Shown here: one piece after another, positions 4,755 through 6,136 of the stretch
How positions within the stretch are numbered: position 1 is the first letter of the stretch
How the letters are laid out: each line of letters begins with the position of its first letter
NCBI GenBank assembly: GCA_937967725.1
Contig: CALBSY010000291.1
Location: forward strand, 1 to 6,136
DNA: 6,136 bases
Reading direction: 5' to 3'
DNA from: an uncultured Alphaproteobacteria bacterium
Lineage (GTDB): Bacteria > Pseudomonadota > Alphaproteobacteria > Caulobacterales > Aquidulcibacteraceae
Translations under genes and position numbers: made by a program
The notes under the pieces: generated by a model
What the model saw: the letters and a program-made list of their open reading frames with translations, nothing else
Told to the model about the DNA's origin: nothing
The model's database searches: none

Positions 4755-6136
4755 TCAGCCGGCGGCGGCGTCGATCAGCAGAAAGGCGCGGGTCGCTTCA
4801 GCATTCATCGACGCGCGACCGCGGCTGATCAATTCGGCAATGCGCGTACCTTCACTACGGAGGAATTGCATCGCTTCTTGGTTAGCGGCGGCGTTGCGCG
4901 CGAGATAATCGCCGAGACGCCGTGACGCTTCCGGCGCGGCGTCGCGCACCGCGCGGCGGCGCGACTGCGTCCCCGAGCGGGCGCGCTGGGCGATGCGCTC
5001 AAGGCCGGATGGTGAAAACACCTCGTCGAGCTGCATGCCTGCGCTTTCGATAACCTCACCGATTGGCAGGCCGGGTCCGCGCGGTTCGGCGATTTGCCGG
5101 CGCAGGTGTGCCACCGGATCTTCCGCTGGGCGCGACGCGGGCCGCTGCCGCGTCGGCGTTTCGTCATCAACGCTCGAGAGCAGGTCACGCCAGGTCCAGT
5201 CGCCGGGCGGTTCGTCGCGCTCTCCAAACATGGTTTCCTCGCGGCGCTGTTCCGGTTGGCGCTCGCGGCTCTCGGTCCGCGTCGGCGGCGCCTGGTCGAG
5301 CGCGTCTTCCTCGTCGCGCCATGAGCGGTCATAACCTGGCGTTTCCGGCGGCTCTTCGCGCATTTGCGGCGCGCGCTGACGCATGCGCTGTTTACCACCG
5401 TGGCGCTTTTCCTCTTCCACTGCGGCGCGGGCCCCGATGGCGGCGGCGCGCGCCGCTTCGGCCGCTTCGCGCAGCCGTTCGAGGGCGACGGACGCCTCGC
5501 GCTCGACATTCACCGCTTCACCGCGGATCAAGTCCGCCGCCCGCTTGGCGTCATCAATCGCGCGCACAGTCGTGTCACGCACGGCGCCTGCCGTGGAGTT
5601 GGCCGCAAGTGTCGCCGCCTCTGCCGATTGCCGCGCGGCGTCCGTCAGGTTTGTGGCTTTGGATAACACATCGAGCGCGTTCGAGAGGGCGGTCTCCAGA
5701 CGCAAAGCGGAGTCAGCGCTGGCCTGCGCCGCGCCTGAGAGCGAGGCGGTGCGGTCCGTGATCAGCGCCGCAGCGGCCCCAAACGAGGTTAAGCGATGAT
5801 CAAGCGCCTGATCGGCAGCGCGGACTTCAGCCTCCGCCATCAGCGCGGCTTGCGAAATTTGATCGGTATGGCGCGAGATCGAGTCGCCGATCATCTGCGC
5901 CTGGGCGGTCAGATCGCGGGAGATGCGCATCAGTTCTTCGCGCTCGCGCTCCATGCCGGAGATCATGTGGTTGGCGCCCGCCTTAGCTTGGCCAGCCATG
6001 TCTTCCACCGCCGCTGCTTGCCGCGCGATTTGACCCTGCACCTCGGCCAGGCGCGCAAGCGTCTGTTCCAGGGCGTGATCCAGGGTCGTGATTTCGCCCC
6101 GCACGGACATCGCCAAGCGCCGCGCGGCGTCTTCGG
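4755..6136 (-). CDS. Paralogous coiled-coil protein (5' end outside window)
   Basis: Only the C-terminal 459 residues are seen; the frame is open to the right edge, and the TTG at 6116 is just an internal Leu codon because similarity to the paralog continues before it (EDAARRLAMSVRGEI against SDAQRLSNTVKTEI). Visible residues 1-232 are predicted coiled coil and align gap-free with residues 145-376 of the downstream protein. A linker of about 125 residues follows, rich in Arg, Glu and Pro (REEPPETP, RERQPEQRREE) and containing GDWTWRDLLSSVDDE. The final roughly 100 residues are a conserved domain with LPIGEVIESAG, GLERIA, SRRRAV.DAAPEA, ARNAAAN and the end RAFLLIDAAAG, followed by TGA. The membrane hairpin of the family should lie just beyond the window. 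The role is unknown; it probably acts with or beside its paralog, since coiled-coil proteins of this kind often pair. Confidence 0.8.
   Translation of the reverse strand, partial: EDAARRLAMSVRGEITTLDHALEQTLARLAEVQGQIARQAAAVEDMAGQAKAGANHMISGMEREREELMRISRDLTAQAQMIGDSISRHTDQISQAALMAEAEVRAADQALDHRLTSFGAAAALITDRTASLSGAAQASADSALRLETALSNALDVLSKATNLTDAARQSAEAATLAANSTAGAVRDTTVRAIDDAKRAADLIRGEAVNVEREASVALERLREAAEAARAAAIGARAAVEEEKRHGGKQRMRQRAPQMREEPPETPGYDRSWRDEEDALDQAPPTRTESRERQPEQRREETMFGERDEPPGDWTWRDLLSSVDDETPTRQRPASRPAEDPVAHLRRQIAEPRGPGLPIGEVIESAGMQLDEVFSPSGLERIAQRARSGTQSRRRAVRDAAPEASRRLGDYLARNAAANQEAMQFLRSEGTRIAELISRGRASMNAEATRAFLLIDAAAG
4766..4791 (-). repeat. Direct repeat, copy 2, encoding the RAFLLIDAA tail
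   Basis: This is the second copy of the 26-base near-identical segment, at the 3' end of the upstream paralog; 25 of 26 bases equal copy 1 at 2817-2842. It marks the most strongly preserved stretch of the duplication. Confidence 0.75.

Noticed and set aside
5063..5761. Long open frame of 232 codons on the plus strand
   Set aside because: It lies wholly antisense to the coiled-coil gene, has an Arg/Pro/Ala-rich composition typical of antisense high-GC frames, and has no recognisable domain.

Overview
The window is high-GC bacterial DNA, densely coded and without visible mobile elements, RNA genes or CRISPR arrays. The style of the lipid-transport genes (a MlaE-type permease with an AGRTNSS / AEIGAM / EIDAM core, an MlaF-type ATPase, a long MlaD-type MCE protein and a PqiC-like auxiliary lipoprotein) and the pair of membrane-anchored coiled-coil proteins suggest an alphaproteobacterium, perhaps Caulobacterales/Hyphomonadaceae. 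This assignment is inferred from protein style, not from a marker gene.

Left half, plus strand (1-2805): a tightly coupled four-gene operon for an MCE-family ABC lipid transporter. The order is permease (5' end cut by the window edge), ATPase, MCE substrate-binding protein with one N-terminal membrane helix, then a predicted outer-membrane lipoprotein. The genes overlap by 4 nt (GTGA, ATGA) or are 2 nt apart, and each internal start has a recognisable Shine-Dalgarno. Together they would make an inner-membrane ABC core with a periplasmic MCE ring and an outer-membrane partner, moving phospholipid or another hydrophobic molecule between the membranes. No MlaC or separate MlaB gene is seen.

Right half, minus strand (2806-6136): two tandem paralogous genes. 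The downstream one (2806-4590) is complete: a very acidic N-terminus, a two-helix membrane hairpin, a long Ala/Glu-rich predicted coiled coil, a disordered linker and a conserved C-terminal domain ending in RAYLLIDAALA. The upstream one (4755-6136) enters from the right edge already in its coiled coil and ends in RAFLLIDAAAG. The two align without a single gap over about 232 residues of the rod and again in the C-terminal domain. The architecture resembles the polarity (birth-scar) protein TipN of Caulobacter, but I cannot confirm homology from sequence alone, so the function is left open.

The two transcription units converge with no intergenic base: the TAA of the lipoprotein gene abuts the TAA of the coiled-coil gene, forming an 8-bp palindrome GTAATTAC. 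The only sizeable non-coding stretch is 4591-4754, between the two coiled-coil genes. It holds several GC-rich inverted repeats and the Shine-Dalgarno of the downstream gene; no convincing promoter was recognised there.
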